From: Mycolicibacter virginiensis
GTDB taxonomy: Bacteria > Actinomycetota > Actinomycetes > Mycobacteriales > Mycobacteriaceae
Assembly: GCF_022374935.2 (NCBI RefSeq)
Contig: NZ_CP092430.2
Span: forward strand, 2,604,001 to 2,668,000
DNA length: 64,000 nt
Direction: 5' to 3'
Below are positions 10,242 to 23,763 of the stretch, in pieces. How positions within the stretch are numbered: position 1 is the stretch's first letter; each line of letters begins with the position of its first letter. A program made the position numbers and the translations under genes. The notes under the pieces were generated by a model. That model ran no database searches and was not told the DNA's origin. It saw only the letters and a list, made by a program, of their open reading frames with translations.

Positions 10242-10676
10242 TTACAGGATCTTGCCGACCACGGCGGTAGCGCCGTCGATGTGCATCACGGTGACCTGCT
10301 CACCGGGTTCGAAGACGTCGCCGTCGGTGAGCGCGCGGGCGGTCCACACCTCGCCGTCGAGCTTCACCCGGCCGCCGTGCTGTTCGACGCGGTCGAGCAC
10401 CAGGGCGGTCTTGCCCTGCAGCGCCAGCACCCCCGTTTCGCCGCCCGTTCCCGCCCACAGCCGGCGACGCAGCGCGGGGCGCACCAAGACCAGCAGCAGC
10501 ACCGAAACCACCAGGAACACCGCCCCGTCGGTCCACAGCGGCCAGTCGGTCAGGGCGCTGGCTGCCGCCGCCGACAGCGCACCACCGGACAGCATGAGCA
10601 GGAACATGTCACCCGTGAGGGCCTCGGCTCCGGCGAGCCCGAGTGCGAAGACCAACCAGATCAGGGCAGTCGGCAT
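10242..10676 (-). CDS. NfeD-family membrane protein, Rv1487-like
   Basis: A 144-residue protein with two or three N-terminal membrane helices (residues 3-65) and a C-terminal OB-fold NfeD domain (about 80-144: GKTALVLDRVEQHGGRVKLDG, then EVWTARALTDGDVFEPGEQV). NfeD proteins pair with SPFH proteins, and the SPFH gene follows directly. The ATG at 10676 (MPTALIWLVF) matches the length of Rv1487. Longer in-frame readings upstream would run into the divergent gene's promoter, so I reject them. Confidence 0.9.
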   Translation of the reverse strand: MPTALIWLVFALGLAGAEALTGDMFLLMLSGGALSAAAASALTDWPLWTDGAVFLVVSVLLLVLVRPALRRRLWAGTGGETGVLALQGKTALVLDRVEQHGGRVKLDGEVWTARALTDGDVFEPGEQVTVMHIDGATAVVGKIL

Positions 10677-10755
10677 GCGGTCAGGATAGCCCGAGAACCG
10701 CTTGAACCTGTGCGCTCCGGCAGCGACGCCGCGGGCAACTACACTGCCTTGCATC

Positions 10756-11589
10756 ATGTGGTGCCCGAGTACTTCCCTGTCGGTGTGGGCCAACGCCTGG
10801 CTTGCCGGCCGGGCCGCACCCGATGATGTGTTGGACGCATTATCGGCCTGGGCGCCAGCGCAATCGGTGGCCGCCCACGATGCGGTCGTCGCGAGCAGCA
10901 TCGGCCTGTCATGGCCGGATGCGTGCGACGGCGGCGCGGCCGCCCTGCTCAAATTGGTGCGCGGCGCGGGGCCGTCCGCCGCCGGCTACGGCATCCGACC
11001 GGTGTTTCCGGTTCCCGGCGATGTCCGCGGCCTGCCGGCCGCGACGACCTTTTCCCAGGAAGCGATCCTCGCCGGCGAGGCCGTTCTGATCGGCTCATCG
11101 GATTCCTCACCGCCGATCGGACTGGTTCCGGCCTACTCAGAAGACACCGAGGATGGTTACGCCGCCGAGCTGTGCTGGACCGTGTTCCCGCTCACCAGCA
11201 TGCCGCCGAGTGAACAGCACGATCTCGGTGACGCCGAATACACGTTGCGGTCGGCGGTGCGAACGGCCGCCGAAGCATTGGGCTCCACCGGTTCGCGGTG
11301 GGCCGACTACGGCGTGGAGGATCCGCGGCTGCGGGTGGAGCAGATGATGGAAGCCGCGCTCTTGCACCGGATTCCGGACCACGCACCGAACCGTGCGGTA
11401 CGCGTACTGCAGAGCGCCGCCCACGTCGAGGCCATCATCACCGTCAGCGCCGATCTGCTTACCGCCAGCGCTCAGACATCAGCGGCGGTGCAGCGCGCCG
11501 TGGATACGGTTGCGCCGCTGACGAGCGTGGTGCGCTCGGCACGCAGCGCCGCGGTGACCGAGATTCTGCATTCGGCCTGGCGGGCGTAG
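10756..11589 (+). CDS. Conserved hypothetical protein, Rv1486c-like
   Basis: A 277-residue soluble, Ala-rich protein without a recognisable catalytic motif. Its position opposite nfeD and next to hemZ, and its length, match Rv1486c. The N-terminal half (residues 1-130) holds a VRGAGPSAAGYGIRPVFPVPGD segment; the rest is mainly helical. The ATG at 10756 is chosen over a GTG-type start at 10702. A TACACT hexamer at 10740-10745 would place transcription start only a few bases before this ATG, so the transcript may be nearly leaderless. No function can be assigned. Confidence 0.75.
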   Translation: MWCPSTSLSVWANAWLAGRAAPDDVLDALSAWAPAQSVAAHDAVVASSIGLSWPDACDGGAAALLKLVRGAGPSAAGYGIRPVFPVPGDVRGLPAATTFSQEAILAGEAVLIGSSDSSPPIGLVPAYSEDTEDGYAAELCWTVFPLTSMPPSEQHDLGDAEYTLRSAVRTAAEALGSTGSRWADYGVEDPRLRVEQMMEAALLHRIPDHAPNRAVRVLQSAAHVEAIITVSADLLTASAQTSAAVQRAVDTVAPLTSVVRSARSAAVTEILHSAWRA

Positions 11590-11653
11590 TGCACCGTCGG
11601 TGAAGACGGAACCGAATTGGGGTGCGCCGCGCCCTGGCCGAACCATGGAGATC

Positions 11654-11726
11654 GTTGCCCGCCTCTGAGCGACACCTGGCAGCCGCACGCCCCATACCTC
11701 GTCGTTGTCGCTCGAAGGCGGGCAAC
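11654..11726. terminator. Long imperfect stem-loop between converging genes
   Basis: Two 21-base arms (11654-11674 and 11706-11726) are inverted copies matching at 19 of 21 positions, separated by 31 bases. The left arm begins GTTGCCCGCCT and ends GAGCGACA. It lies in the 222-base gap between the 3' ends of the Rv1486c-like gene and hemZ, where a bidirectional terminator or 3' end stabiliser would be expected. There is no U-tract. It could instead be a small palindromic mobile or repeat element. Confidence 0.55.
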
Positions 11727-11811
11727 TCTCCTATCGCTCTATTCCGGCGCCATCAAACCCGCCCACAGCACCGAGACCATGACGGAATCCGGACACGCCG
11801 ACCTAGGCGGC

Positions 11812-12852
11812 CTAGCTGGGCTTCGAGGATGTCGGCGCCACCGCCGCGATGCAGTGTGATGACCCGCACGGCGCCCCGTCGACCCCGAACCCGCAGCCCA
11901 GACCGGCCGGACCGGCGATGCGTTCGGGTGCGGCGCCGTCGCGCAGCTCCTCGACCAGGCCCCGAGCCAGCCGGGCCAGCCGTCGATCGGCGTTCGGCGT
12001 GGTCGCCCGCGCGTAGGCGATTCCGGCGTCCTGCGCCGCGGAGCGGACTTCGTTGTCGAGATCCCAGACCACCTCGATGTTGTCGCTGAGAAAGCCGATC
12101 GGGCACACGATCACCGCGCGTGCGCCGGCCTCAGCCAGGGTCGCCAGGTGCGCTTCGACGTCGGGATCCAGCCAGGGCACCTGTGGCGGCCCCGAGCGCG
12201 ACTGCCACACCTGGTCGTAGTCGGTGTAGCCCGCGGCGGCCGCGACCAGACTCGTCGCGTGGGCGACCTGGCGGCTGTAGAGCTGGGGGCCGTAGCGTGC
12301 GTCGGCGGCCACCGGGATGGAGTGCGCGGTGAACACCAGCCGGGCCGAATCGCGCAGGCCGGCCGGCAGGGTGTCGGCGGCGGCGCCAATAGCCTCGGCG
12401 AACATCGCCACAAACAACGGATGGTCGAAGTACTGGCGCAGTTTCACCAGTTCCGGTGCCTGCTCCCCTACCGCCGCTCGCGCCCGGGCAATGTCCTCGG
12501 CGTACTGGTCGCATCCCGAATATCCGCCCCACGCCGAGGTCGGGAACACCGCGGCACGTCGCACGCCGTCGGCCGCCATCTGGGCGACGACGTCCTCGAC
12601 GTAGGGGTCCCAGTTGCGGTTGCCGAAATACACCGGCAGCCCGGGCATTTCGGCACGCATTGCATCGGCCAGCGCACGGTTGATCCCATTGATCGGCGAC
12701 ACGCCACCGAAGTGCAGGTAGTGCTCGGCGACCGCGTCGAGCCGGGCCGGGGGCACGCCACGTCCACGGGTGACGTTCTCCAGGAACGGCCGAACCTGCT
12801 CCGGGCCTTCAGGACCGCCGAAGGAGAGGAGTAAGACGGCGCCTACATCCAT
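11812..12852 (-). CDS. hemZ: Ferrochelatase (coproporphyrin-type), HemZ/CpfC
   Basis: A 346-residue cytosolic enzyme that inserts Fe(II) into the porphyrin ring; in actinobacteria the substrate is coproporphyrin III. The core is clear: [20 protein letters not shown] at the N-terminus, the metal-site His in VFTAHSIPV, and [20 protein letters not shown] followed by [18 protein letters not shown]. Cysteines in the tail ([18 protein letters not shown]) fit the [2Fe-2S] cluster reported for mycobacterial ferrochelatases. The gene starts 11 bases after the inhA stop, forming a fabG1-inhA-hemZ operon as in M. tuberculosis. Confidence 0.96.
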   Translation of the reverse strand: MDVGAVLLLSFGGPEGPEQVRPFLENVTRGRGVPPARLDAVAEHYLHFGGVSPINGINRALADAMRAEMPGLPVYFGNRNWDPYVEDVVAQMAADGVRRAAVFPTSAWGGYSGCDQYAEDIARARAAVGEQAPELVKLRQYFDHPLFVAMFAEAIGAAADTLPAGLRDSARLVFTAHSIPVAADARYGPQLYSRQVAHATSLVAAAAGYTDYDQVWQSRSGPPQVPWLDPDVEAHLATLAEAGARAVIVCPIGFLSDNIEVVWDLDNEVRSAAQDAGIAYARATTPNADRRLARLARGLVEELRDGAAPERIAGPAGLGCGFGVDGAPCGSSHCIAAVAPTSSKPS

Positions 12853-12863
12853 CGCCGTCCTAT

Positions 12864-13673
12864 CTACAGCAACTGGGTGTGCGCGCCGCCGTCGGCGTAG
12901 ACGACCGTTCCGGTGGTGGACGGCAGCCAGTCGGACAGCAGCGCGCAGACGGTCTTGGCCACCGGCGTCGGGTCCTTCATGTCCCAGCCGATCGGGGCCC
13001 GCTGGTCCCAGCCCTCTTCCAGCAGCCGGATCTGCTCGCCGGCGCCTTCACCGAGGGCACCGCCCACGATGGCGCTCATCGCCAGCGTCCGGATCGGCCC
13101 GGCCGCAACCAGATTCGATCGCACTCCGACCTTGCCGGCCTCGCGCGCCACGAACCGGTTCACCGACTCCAGGGCACTCTTGGCCACCGTCATCCAGTTG
13201 TAGGCCGGCATTGCCCGGGTCGGGTCGAAGTCCATGCCGACGATGCCGCCGCCGGGGTTCATGATCGGCAGAACCGCTTTAGCCAGCGAGGCATAGGAGT
13301 AGGCCGAGATGTGGATGCCCTTGGCGACGTCCTCGTAGGGGGCGTCGAAGAACGGGTTGATGCCCATGCCGGTCTGCGGCATGAAGCCGATGGAGTGCAC
13401 CACCCCGTCGAGTTTGTTGCCCTCGCCGATCACCTCGGTGACGCGCTCAGCCAACGAGCCCAGGTGCTCCTCGTTCTGCACGTCGAGCTCGAGCAGCGGC
13501 GCCGGCTCCGGCAGCCGGTCGATGATGCGCTGGATCAGCCGCAGCCGGTCGAAGCCGGTACACACCAGCTGCGCGCCGGCTTCCTGCGCCACCTTGGCGA
13601 TATGGAACGCGATCGAGGAGTCGGTGATGATCCCCGTGACCAGGATCCGCTTGCCTTCGAGAATGCCTGCCAT
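12864..13673 (-). CDS. inhA: NADH-dependent enoyl-ACP reductase InhA
   Basis: A 269-residue FAS-II enzyme reducing trans-2-enoyl-ACP during mycolic acid elongation; it is the target of activated isoniazid and of ethionamide. It has the same length as M. tuberculosis InhA. Visible landmarks are the nucleotide-binding [13 protein letters not shown], Ser94 in [11 protein letters not shown], the catalytic Tyr158 in [13 protein letters not shown] with its following Lys, and the substrate-loop region [18 protein letters not shown]. Resistance-associated positions such as Ser94 and Ile21 carry the wild-type residues. It follows fabG1 by 32 bases and shares its promoter. Confidence 0.99.
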   Translation of the reverse strand: MAGILEGKRILVTGIITDSSIAFHIAKVAQEAGAQLVCTGFDRLRLIQRIIDRLPEPAPLLELDVQNEEHLGSLAERVTEVIGEGNKLDGVVHSIGFMPQTGMGINPFFDAPYEDVAKGIHISAYSYASLAKAVLPIMNPGGGIVGMDFDPTRAMPAYNWMTVAKSALESVNRFVAREAGKVGVRSNLVAAGPIRTLAMSAIVGGALGEGAGEQIRLLEEGWDQRAPIGWDMKDPTPVAKTVCALLSDWLPSTTGTVVYADGGAHTQLL

Positions 13674-13705
13674 GAAAAGTCCCCTATCTTGAGCTGAAAT
13701 AGTCG

Positions 13706-14458
<753 letters not shown>

Positions 14459-14476
14459 CTATCAGTGCCCCTGGTC

Positions 14477-14531
14477 GACTCTGCGCTCACCAAACAGCCC
14501 ACTCGCACTTTTGCGTGGTAGCCGCAGAGTC
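14477..14531. promoter_or_regulatory. Inverted repeat in the fabG1 promoter region
   Basis: Nine-base arms GACTCTGCG (14477-14485) and CGCAGAGTC (14523-14531) are perfectly complementary across 37 bases. They lie 22-76 bases upstream of the fabG1 start on the transcribed side, where RNA polymerase or a FAS-II regulator would bind. The function (looped operator or leader structure) is inference. Confidence 0.35.
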
Positions 14532-14557
14532 AACCCAAACGGCGACCCGCGCGGCAA

Positions 14558-15565
14558 CTAAGCGGGCAGGCGCCGGTTGAGCAGCAGGGCCGCCAGCCCG
14601 GCCAACGCCAAGATGAACGAGCCCAGCCGCAGCCAGCCGGTGCTGGCGTCACCGCGGATGGTCTCGAAACCGATCTGGTCCTGCAGGGTCGCGTACACCT
14701 CTTTGAGCTGCTGCAGGCTGGAGGCGGTGTAGGCGCTGCCGCCGGAGAGGTCGGCGATCTTCTTCAGCGAATCGTCGTCGACGGGCACCGGTTGACGCTG
14801 CTCGTTGATCTCGACGTAGCCGTAGGCCGTGCCGAACGAGATCGTCGACACCGGCACGCCCTGGTCCTTGGCGGTGCGCGCCGCGGTGAACGCCCCCTTG
14901 GGATTGTCGGGGTTCGACGGCACCGTCTCCTTACCGTCGGAGAGCAGCACAATGCGGGCCGGCGGTGGGGTGTCACCGCCACCGATGACCGCGCCCACCG
15001 TGGCGATCGCCTGCAACGCGGTGAAGATGCCCTCACCGGTGGCGGTGCGGTCGGCCAGTTGCAACTTGTCGATCGCGGCCTTGGTGGCGTCGCGGTTGGT
15101 AGTCGGCGAGGTCAACACCGTCGCGGTGCCGGCGTAGGCGATCAGGCCCAGGTTGATGCCCGCGGTCAGTTCGTCGGCGAACTGCTTGCCGGCCTCTTGG
15201 GCGGCTGCCAGCCGGCTGGGTGCGACGTCGGTGGCCCGCATGGACTGGGATACGTCGATCACCAGCATCACCACCGCGCGGTTGCGCGGGATCCGGACAT
15301 CGTGGGTGGGGCCGGCCATGGCCACGGTGAACAGCAGCAACGAGCTGATCAGCAGGATCGCCGACAGGTGCCGCCAGCGGGTCGGCGATTTTGGCGCCAC
15401 GCTCTCCAGCAGCTCCATGTTGGCGAACCGCAGGATCCGCCGGTGCCGCGCCACCTGCATGAGGATGTACAGCGCGATCAGACCGAGGATCACCAACAGG
15501 AACAGGAAGAACCACGGGTGGGCGAAGCCCGTAAGCGTCATCGGCCCGAGTAGCGGCAATGTCAT
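14558..15565 (-). CDS. VWA-domain (BatA-like) membrane protein, Rv1481-like
   Basis: A 335-residue protein with two N-terminal helices (about 10-35 and 60-80), a von Willebrand factor A domain (95-290) and a C-terminal helix (310-330). The metal-ion-dependent adhesion site is visible as DVSQSM, with [13 protein letters not shown] and [11 protein letters not shown] later. The domain faces outside the membrane. It belongs to the MoxR-DUF58-VWA module, thought to be a chaperone or cofactor-insertion system for envelope proteins. The ATG at 15565 gives the M. tuberculosis length. The DUF58 partner ends 28 bases upstream. Confidence 0.9.
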   Translation of the reverse strand: MTLPLLGPMTLTGFAHPWFFLFLLVILGLIALYILMQVARHRRILRFANMELLESVAPKSPTRWRHLSAILLISSLLLFTVAMAGPTHDVRIPRNRAVVMLVIDVSQSMRATDVAPSRLAAAQEAGKQFADELTAGINLGLIAYAGTATVLTSPTTNRDATKAAIDKLQLADRTATGEGIFTALQAIATVGAVIGGGDTPPPARIVLLSDGKETVPSNPDNPKGAFTAARTAKDQGVPVSTISFGTAYGYVEINEQRQPVPVDDDSLKKIADLSGGSAYTASSLQQLKEVYATLQDQIGFETIRGDASTGWLRLGSFILALAGLAALLLNRRLPA

Positions 15566-15593
15566 AACAGACCTGTCTGTGTACGGGTCGAGG

Positions 15594-16571
15594 TCACGGC
15601 GTTCCCGCCAGCGCCCCGCGCCGGCGTGACTCGACGAAACGGACGATGTCGGCAATCCAGTCCCGGTCGGTCCGCAGCCCCAGCAACGGTGCGCCGCAGC
15701 TGCGCAGCGCGTGCGCGACGTCGGCGCGGTGGGCCACCGCGGCCCGGGCGAAGTCGTCACGCAGCTTGGCGTCGATGGTGAACTCGCGGGTGACCCCGGA
15801 TTCGGTGTCCTGCAGCACCACGTCGCCGACGTCAGGCAGCTCGACATCGCGCGGGTCGAGCACCTCGATGCCCAAGACCTCGTGGCGGGCAGCGATCGCC
15901 CGCAGGGGGCGCATCCAGTTGATCGGGCCGAGGAAGTCGCTGATGATGACCGCCATCCCGCGCCGGCGTTCGGGCCGACGCAGTGCGTCGATGGCCGCCG
16001 CCAGGTCACCGCGCACGCCGGCCGGGGCCCGCGGAATGGTGGCGATGGTGCGCAGCAGGGTCTGCTCGTGGTTGCGTCCGGAGCGGGCCGGTACCCGAAC
16101 GACCCGCTCACCGTTGGCCACCAGTGCGCCCAGCCGGTTACCGCCGCCGCTGTTGAGGTAGACGATGGCCGCGGCCGCCGCCACCGCCAGGTCGCGCTTC
16201 TCACAGGTGGCGGTGCCGAAGTCCATGCTGGCCGACATGTCGACCACCAGCCACGTCTCCAGCTCGCGGTCGGCGATCATCTGCCGCACGTGCGGATGGG
16301 TGGTGCGTGCCGTGACCGACCAGTCCATCCGGCGCACGTCATCGCCGGGCTGGTACAGCCGCGACTCGCCTGGTTCGGAGCCGGGGCCTGGGATCAAACC
16401 GAGGTGATCCCCGTGCAGCACCCCGTCGAGCTTGCGCTTGACCGTGAGCTCCAGCGTGCGCAGCGCCGCCGCCAGCTTCGGGTCGCGGATCCCGCCGCGC
16501 AGCATCGACGGCGGTGCAGTGCTGGTTCCGGATGGCTGCAACGATCCAGCCCCGGTGTCGGGGTCGCTCAC
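15594..16571 (-). CDS. DUF58-domain protein, Rv1480-like
   Basis: A 325-residue cytosolic protein of the DUF58 family. The signature region [20 protein letters not shown] is followed by [17 protein letters not shown]; a VWA-like fold follows with [13 protein letters not shown] and [15 protein letters not shown]58 proteins accompany MoxR ATPases and VWA proteins, and all three are adjacent here. The GTG start overlaps the moxR1 stop by four bases (16568-16571). The exact client of the module is unknown. Confidence 0.9.
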   Translation of the reverse strand: MSDPDTGAGSLQPSGTSTAPPSMLRGGIRDPKLAAALRTLELTVKRKLDGVLHGDHLGLIPGPGSEPGESRLYQPGDDVRRMDWSVTARTTHPHVRQMIADRELETWLVVDMSASMDFGTATCEKRDLAVAAAAAIVYLNSGGGNRLGALVANGERVVRVPARSGRNHEQTLLRTIATIPRAPAGVRGDLAAAIDALRRPERRRGMAVIISDFLGPINWMRPLRAIAARHEVLGIEVLDPRDVELPDVGDVVLQDTESGVTREFTIDAKLRDDFARAAVAHRADVAHALRSCGAPLLGLRTDRDWIADIVRFVESRRRGALAGTP

Positions 16572-17686
16572 CGACCGCCGGCCACTGCCGCTGCGGTCGG
16601 GGCACCCGGTGCCGGCGAGTGCTGTTGCTGCGGAACCGCGTTCACCTGGGGCAGCGGCACCGTCTGCAGCACCCGGTTGATCACGATCTCCGAGGTGATC
16701 TCATCGGCGAGTGCGTCGTAGGACAGCACCAGGCGGTGCCGCAGCACGTCCGGAATGACCTCGATGACGTCCTGCGGAATCACGTAGTCGCGGCCACGGA
16801 CCAGGGCCAGCGCGCGCGACGCGGAGATGATGCCCAGCGAGGCACGCGGCGACGCGCCGAACGACAGCCAGTTCTTCACGTCGGGCATGCCGAACTGCTC
16901 GGGTTGGCGCGTTGCGGTGATCACCCGGACGACGTAGTCCACTAGGGCGTGGTGCACGAAGTTGTTGGCCGCCAGCGTCTGCAGCCGCACCAGGTCGCCG
17001 GTGCCGAGGATCTGCTTGGGCTCCGGCGGCGTGACACCCATCCGGTAGATGATCTCGCGCTCTTCTTCCGGCGAGGGGTAGCTGACGTTGATCTTGAACA
17101 GGAAGCGGTCGCGCTGCGCTTCGGGCAGCGGGTAGACGCCCTCGTGCTCGATCGGGTTCTGGGTGGCCATCACCAGGAACGGGTTGGGCAGCGCGAAGCT
17201 CTTGCCGCCGATGGAGACCTTGCGCTCCTGCATGACCTCCAGCAGCGCCGACTGCACCTTGGCCGGCGCACGGTTGATCTCGTCGGCCAGCAAGAAGTTG
17301 GCCATCACCGGGCCGAGTTCGGTGTCGAACTCCTCGCGGCCCTGCCGGTAGATGCGGGTACCGATGATGTCGGTGGGCACCAGGTCCGGGGTGAACTGGA
17401 TGCGCGCAAAGGTCCCGCCGACCACCTTGGCGAAGGTCTCCACCGCCAGGGTCTTGGCGACACCCGGTACGCCTTCCAGCAGCACGTGGCCCTTGGCGAG
17501 CAGGCCGACCAGGATGCGCTCGACGAGCTGGTCCTGACCGACGATGACGCGCTTGACCTCGAAGATGGCCCGCTCCAGCACGTGTACGTCGGCGGCGAGC
17601 CCGCTACCGCCGACTGTGCCTGCCTCGGCACCGGCCGAGCCGGGGAAACCGCTGGCGCCCGCGGGCGTCCCATCCGATGACGTCAT
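16568..17686 (-). CDS. moxR1: MoxR-family AAA+ ATPase MoxR1
   Basis: A 372-residue AAA+ ATPase. Walker A is GVPGVAKT (in LLEGVPGVAKTLAVETF), Walker B is LLADEINR, sensor 1 is ATQNP, and the C-terminal lid carries SFGASPRASLG. MoxR proteins act as chaperone-like ATPases with VWA proteins, encoded just downstream. The start was chosen at ATG 17686 because GGAGGA sits seven bases before it; a GTG at 17701 would add five residues and overlap that site. The N-terminal 40 residues are Gly/Ala/Ser-rich and probably disordered. First gene of the moxR1-DUF58-VWA operon. Confidence 0.94.
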   Translation of the reverse strand: MTSSDGTPAGASGFPGSAGAEAGTVGGSGLAADVHVLERAIFEVKRVIVGQDQLVERILVGLLAKGHVLLEGVPGVAKTLAVETFAKVVGGTFARIQFTPDLVPTDIIGTRIYRQGREEFDTELGPVMANFLLADEINRAPAKVQSALLEVMQERKVSIGGKSFALPNPFLVMATQNPIEHEGVYPLPEAQRDRFLFKINVSYPSPEEEREIIYRMGVTPPEPKQILGTGDLVRLQTLAANNFVHHALVDYVVRVITATRQPEQFGMPDVKNWLSFGASPRASLGIISASRALALVRGRDYVIPQDVIEVIPDVLRHRLVLSYDALADEITSEIVINRVLQTVPLPQVNAVPQQQHSPAPGAPTAAAVAGGR

Positions 17687-17828
17687 CGACAAATCCTCCA
17701 CAAAGGTCGGTCAGACACAACTGCTTGCACGGCACGCGGCCGAGGGGCAGCGTTGTGCCCTCGTTTCACTATTCCAGGGTTCGCAGCATCCGTCGACGTA
17801 TGGCCCCGCTGTTACGCGACGGCTGCTG

Positions 17829-18530
17829 TCAGTACTCGATGATCCGGGTCAGATACGGCGTCATCCCCGACGTCCGTACCGGGCTGACGACCACCTTGCC
17901 GGCGCTGCCGGAGGCCTCCAGCATCTTCCCGCCGCCGAGGTACATGGTGACGTGCTGGCCGCCGCCGGGGCCGTAGAACATCAGGTCGCCGCGACGGGCC
18001 TGATTGGGCGGGATGTGCCGGCCGGCGTTGTACTGGTCGCCGGAGAACCGCGGGATCAGCACGCCGACCCCGGCGAACGCGTACCGCATCAGGCCCGAGC
18101 AGTCGAAACCGACCGTGCCCGCCCCGGAGTCGATCCCCTTGCTGGGACCGGTCAGCGATCCGCCGCCCCAGGAATAGGGCACGCCCATCTGCGAGCCACC
18201 GCGCCGAATCACGTACTCGATGGCCTGCTTACCGTGCACCCGCTGGCCGGGCGAGACGTTGCCGGCGGCTTCGTCGCCCACGTTGAACCCGAGGCCGGAC
18301 AGGAACTTGCGGCCCAGGTCCATCGTGGTCTGGGTGGCATTGGCGGTGGCCTGCAGCGAGGCGTTGGCGATGGCCAACGGGTCACCGGGCGCCCCGGCGC
18401 TGATCGTCGCCGGCAGGGTGGGGTCCCACCCCGGGTCCGCCTCGGCCGGTCCAGCCAGGCCCACCATCACCGGGATCGCCACCAGCAGCGACCCGAGGAG
18501 GCGGAAAAGTCGTAAGGAACTCAGTTGCAT
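17829..18530 (-). CDS. ripB: NlpC/P60 peptidoglycan endopeptidase RipB
   Basis: A 233-residue secreted D-Glu/meso-DAP endopeptidase. A signal peptide spans residues 1-31 (hydrophobic LLGSLLVAIPVMVGLAGPAEA). The NlpC/P60 domain covers about 105-233, with the catalytic Cys in VGFDCSGLMRYAF, the His in GGQHVTMYLG and the conserved PYSWGGG loop. It lacks the long coiled coil of RipA, as in M. tuberculosis. It follows ripA by 10 bases and is likely co-transcribed. The product acts in the periplasm on septal peptidoglycan. Confidence 0.94.
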   Translation of the reverse strand: MQLSSLRLFRLLGSLLVAIPVMVGLAGPAEADPGWDPTLPATISAGAPGDPLAIANASLQATANATQTTMDLGRKFLSGLGFNVGDEAAGNVSPGQRVHGKQAIEYVIRRGGSQMGVPYSWGGGSLTGPSKGIDSGAGTVGFDCSGLMRYAFAGVGVLIPRFSGDQYNAGRHIPPNQARRGDLMFYGPGGGQHVTMYLGGGKMLEASGSAGKVVVSPVRTSGMTPYLTRIIEY

Positions 18531-18540
18531 TGCACCGCCG

Positions 18541-19968
18541 TCAGTACTCGATGTATCGGACTACGTAGGGCGTCATGCCGCTCTTGCGGACCGGCGACAC
18601 CTTCACCGTCTGCCCCACGTCGGGGGCCTCCAGCATCAGGCCGTTGCCGAGGTACAGCGTTACGTGCTGACTGCCACCGGGTCCGTAGAAGATGACGTCG
18701 CCACGACGCGCCAGCGCCGAGGGGATCTGGCGGCCCATCTTGTACTGCGAACCCGAGTAGTGCGGCAGCTTGATGCCCACCCCGGCGAAGGCGTAGAGGA
18801 TCAGCCCGGAACAGTCGAAACCGACTGTGCCCGAACCGGAGCCGATACCACGGCCCGGTCCCGCAGCGGTGCCCCCGCCCCAGGAGTAGGGCACGCCGCG
18901 CTGCGAAAGGCCCCGGCGAATCACGTATTCAGAGGCCTGCCGGCCGTAGACCCGCGGGATCTTGCCATTGTTGATACCGGTGTCGTCGGGCTTGGCCAGC
19001 CCCAGCGACTGCAGGAACTTCTGGCCCAGGTTGGCCGTCACCTGCGCCGAGGTCTGCGAGATCCCCAGCACCTGGTTGATCACCGCGACCGGGTCACCGG
19101 GAACGTCGGCGCTGGGCACCATCGGCAGGGTCGGGTCCCACGGACCGTCCCACTGCGCGGGCTTGCCCACCGTGGGGCCGGCCACCGGATTTCCCCACCG
19201 GTCACCGGCGGGAGCACCGGCCGGCGCCGGCCCGGCCTGGGGCTGCTCGTAGCCACGGGCCGCCACGATTTTGGCCTGTGCTGCGTTGCGTCGTGCTGCC
19301 AGCCGGTCGATCTCACCCTGCTGCTCGCCGAACTTGCGCTGGGTGTCGGTGAGTGCGGCCACCGCGGCGTCCTGACTGGACTGCGCGTCAGCGACGGCCT
19401 GGTCGGCCTTCTGCTTGGCCAGCCGGGCGGCCGACTCCTTGTTCAACTGCTCGGTGCGGGCCTGCTTGAGGTGGTCCAGCGCCTGCTGGGAGGAGAGTGC
19501 CAGGGTCTGGCCGGCCGCCGCCGTGGCGATCATCTCCGAGGGGTTGGCCGCGGTCAGGTAACTGTCGGAGGGTCCGTTGACGTACGTCGACGCGGCGAAG
19601 GTGTTGAACCGTCGCTGCGCGGCGGCGATCGCGGCATCGGCGTCAGCGATCGCCTGCCGGCCGGACTCCACCTCCTGTTGGGCGGCGGCCGCATCGTCGC
19701 GCGCGGTCTGCAGGTCCACCAGAGCCTTGTTGACGCCTTCCTTCTCCTCGGCGATCTGCGCGCCCAGGTTCTGCAGCTGCTGGTTGGCGTCGGCGACGTC
19801 GGCGATCAGCGCAGCGATACCGTCGGGGTCCTGCCCGGGTTGAGCTGCGGCCAGCCCCGGGGTGCCCAGCAGCATCGCGGCGCTGAGAACCGACACCGTC
19901 GCGGGTTGGGCGACCCGGATCACCTGGCGGAAAACAGAGCCATCGGAGCCACAGCGGATGCGTCTCAT
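18541..19968 (-). CDS. ripA: Peptidoglycan endopeptidase RipA
   Basis: A 475-residue secreted hydrolase needed for daughter-cell separation. A signal peptide ends near residue 42 (LLGTPGLAAA). Residues about 45-235 form an Ala/Gln-rich coiled coil (DVADANQQLQNLGAQIAEEK onward) that occludes the active site. A Pro-rich linker follows, then the NlpC/P60 domain (about 345-475) with catalytic Cys in VGFDCSGL and His in GSQHVTLYLG. The ATG at 19968 is supported by GAGGAGA upstream and by homology; longer in-frame readings from 20070 add a basic, non-homologous tail. RipB follows. Confidence 0.95.
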   Translation of the reverse strand: MRRIRCGSDGSVFRQVIRVAQPATVSVLSAAMLLGTPGLAAAQPGQDPDGIAALIADVADANQQLQNLGAQIAEEKEGVNKALVDLQTARDDAAAAQQEVESGRQAIADADAAIAAAQRRFNTFAASTYVNGPSDSYLTAANPSEMIATAAAGQTLALSSQQALDHLKQARTEQLNKESAARLAKQKADQAVADAQSSQDAAVAALTDTQRKFGEQQGEIDRLAARRNAAQAKIVAARGYEQPQAGPAPAGAPAGDRWGNPVAGPTVGKPAQWDGPWDPTLPMVPSADVPGDPVAVINQVLGISQTSAQVTANLGQKFLQSLGLAKPDDTGINNGKIPRVYGRQASEYVIRRGLSQRGVPYSWGGGTAAGPGRGIGSGSGTVGFDCSGLILYAFAGVGIKLPHYSGSQYKMGRQIPSALARRGDVIFYGPGGSQHVTLYLGNGLMLEAPDVGQTVKVSPVRKSGMTPYVVRYIEY

Positions 19969-20132
19969 TCGGCTTGGATCTCCTCGGACTCTGAGCAGGC
20001 GGCGCCATGCTTCGGCCGGTGGCAAAAGCACAGAAACAACAGATGCAACAGCTGCGCCTTTTGAGACCATACGTCACATCAGTCACTGGAGAAACGTTCG
20101 TAACAAACTACGTTTGTGTAATTAAGCCGGTT

Positions 20133-20149
20133 GTGACCATTCGGTGACC
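20133..20149 (-). promoter_or_regulatory. GGTCAC direct repeat upstream of ripA (possible response-regulator site)
   Basis: Read on the minus strand, GGTCAC occurs twice with an 11-base period (plus strand GTGACC at 20133-20138 and 20144-20149). It lies about 170 bases upstream of the ripA start. An 11-base direct repeat fits head-to-tail binding by OmpR/PhoB-type regulators. MtrA, which controls ripA in mycobacteria and recognises GTCACA-like repeats, is the natural candidate. A separate 15-base palindrome, ACAAAC-TAC-GTTTGT, lies at 20103-20117. Assignment is inference. Confidence 0.35.
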
Positions 20150-20221
20150 TATTTATTTGCAGCAGCCCACAACGGGGCGACAATTAATCGCCCAGTTTCC
20201 GTGTTTTCGGAGGTGAGGCCG

Positions 20222-23749
<3,528 letters not shown>

Positions 23750-23763
23750 ACAGCGATCACCTG

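Noticed and set aside
8905..10689. Open frame of 594 codons on the plus strand across the SPFH and NfeD genes
   Set aside because: The opposite strand encodes recognisable SPFH and NfeD proteins of expected length; this frame is low complexity.
13674..13705. Separate promoter for inhA between fabG1 and inhA
   Set aside because: The gap is 32 bases with no -10-like hexamer at a useful distance; operon transcription from fabG1 suffices.
19969..20070. 34-residue N-terminal extension of RipA
   Set aside because: It would place a basic, non-homologous segment before the signal peptide, and a GAGGAGA ribosome site supports the ATG at 19968.
19969..20221. Possible c-di-AMP (ydaO-type) riboswitch upstream of ripA
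   Set aside because: Such leaders precede some cell-wall hydrolase genes, but I could not find the conserved core elements in this 253-base stretch; only short repeats are visible.
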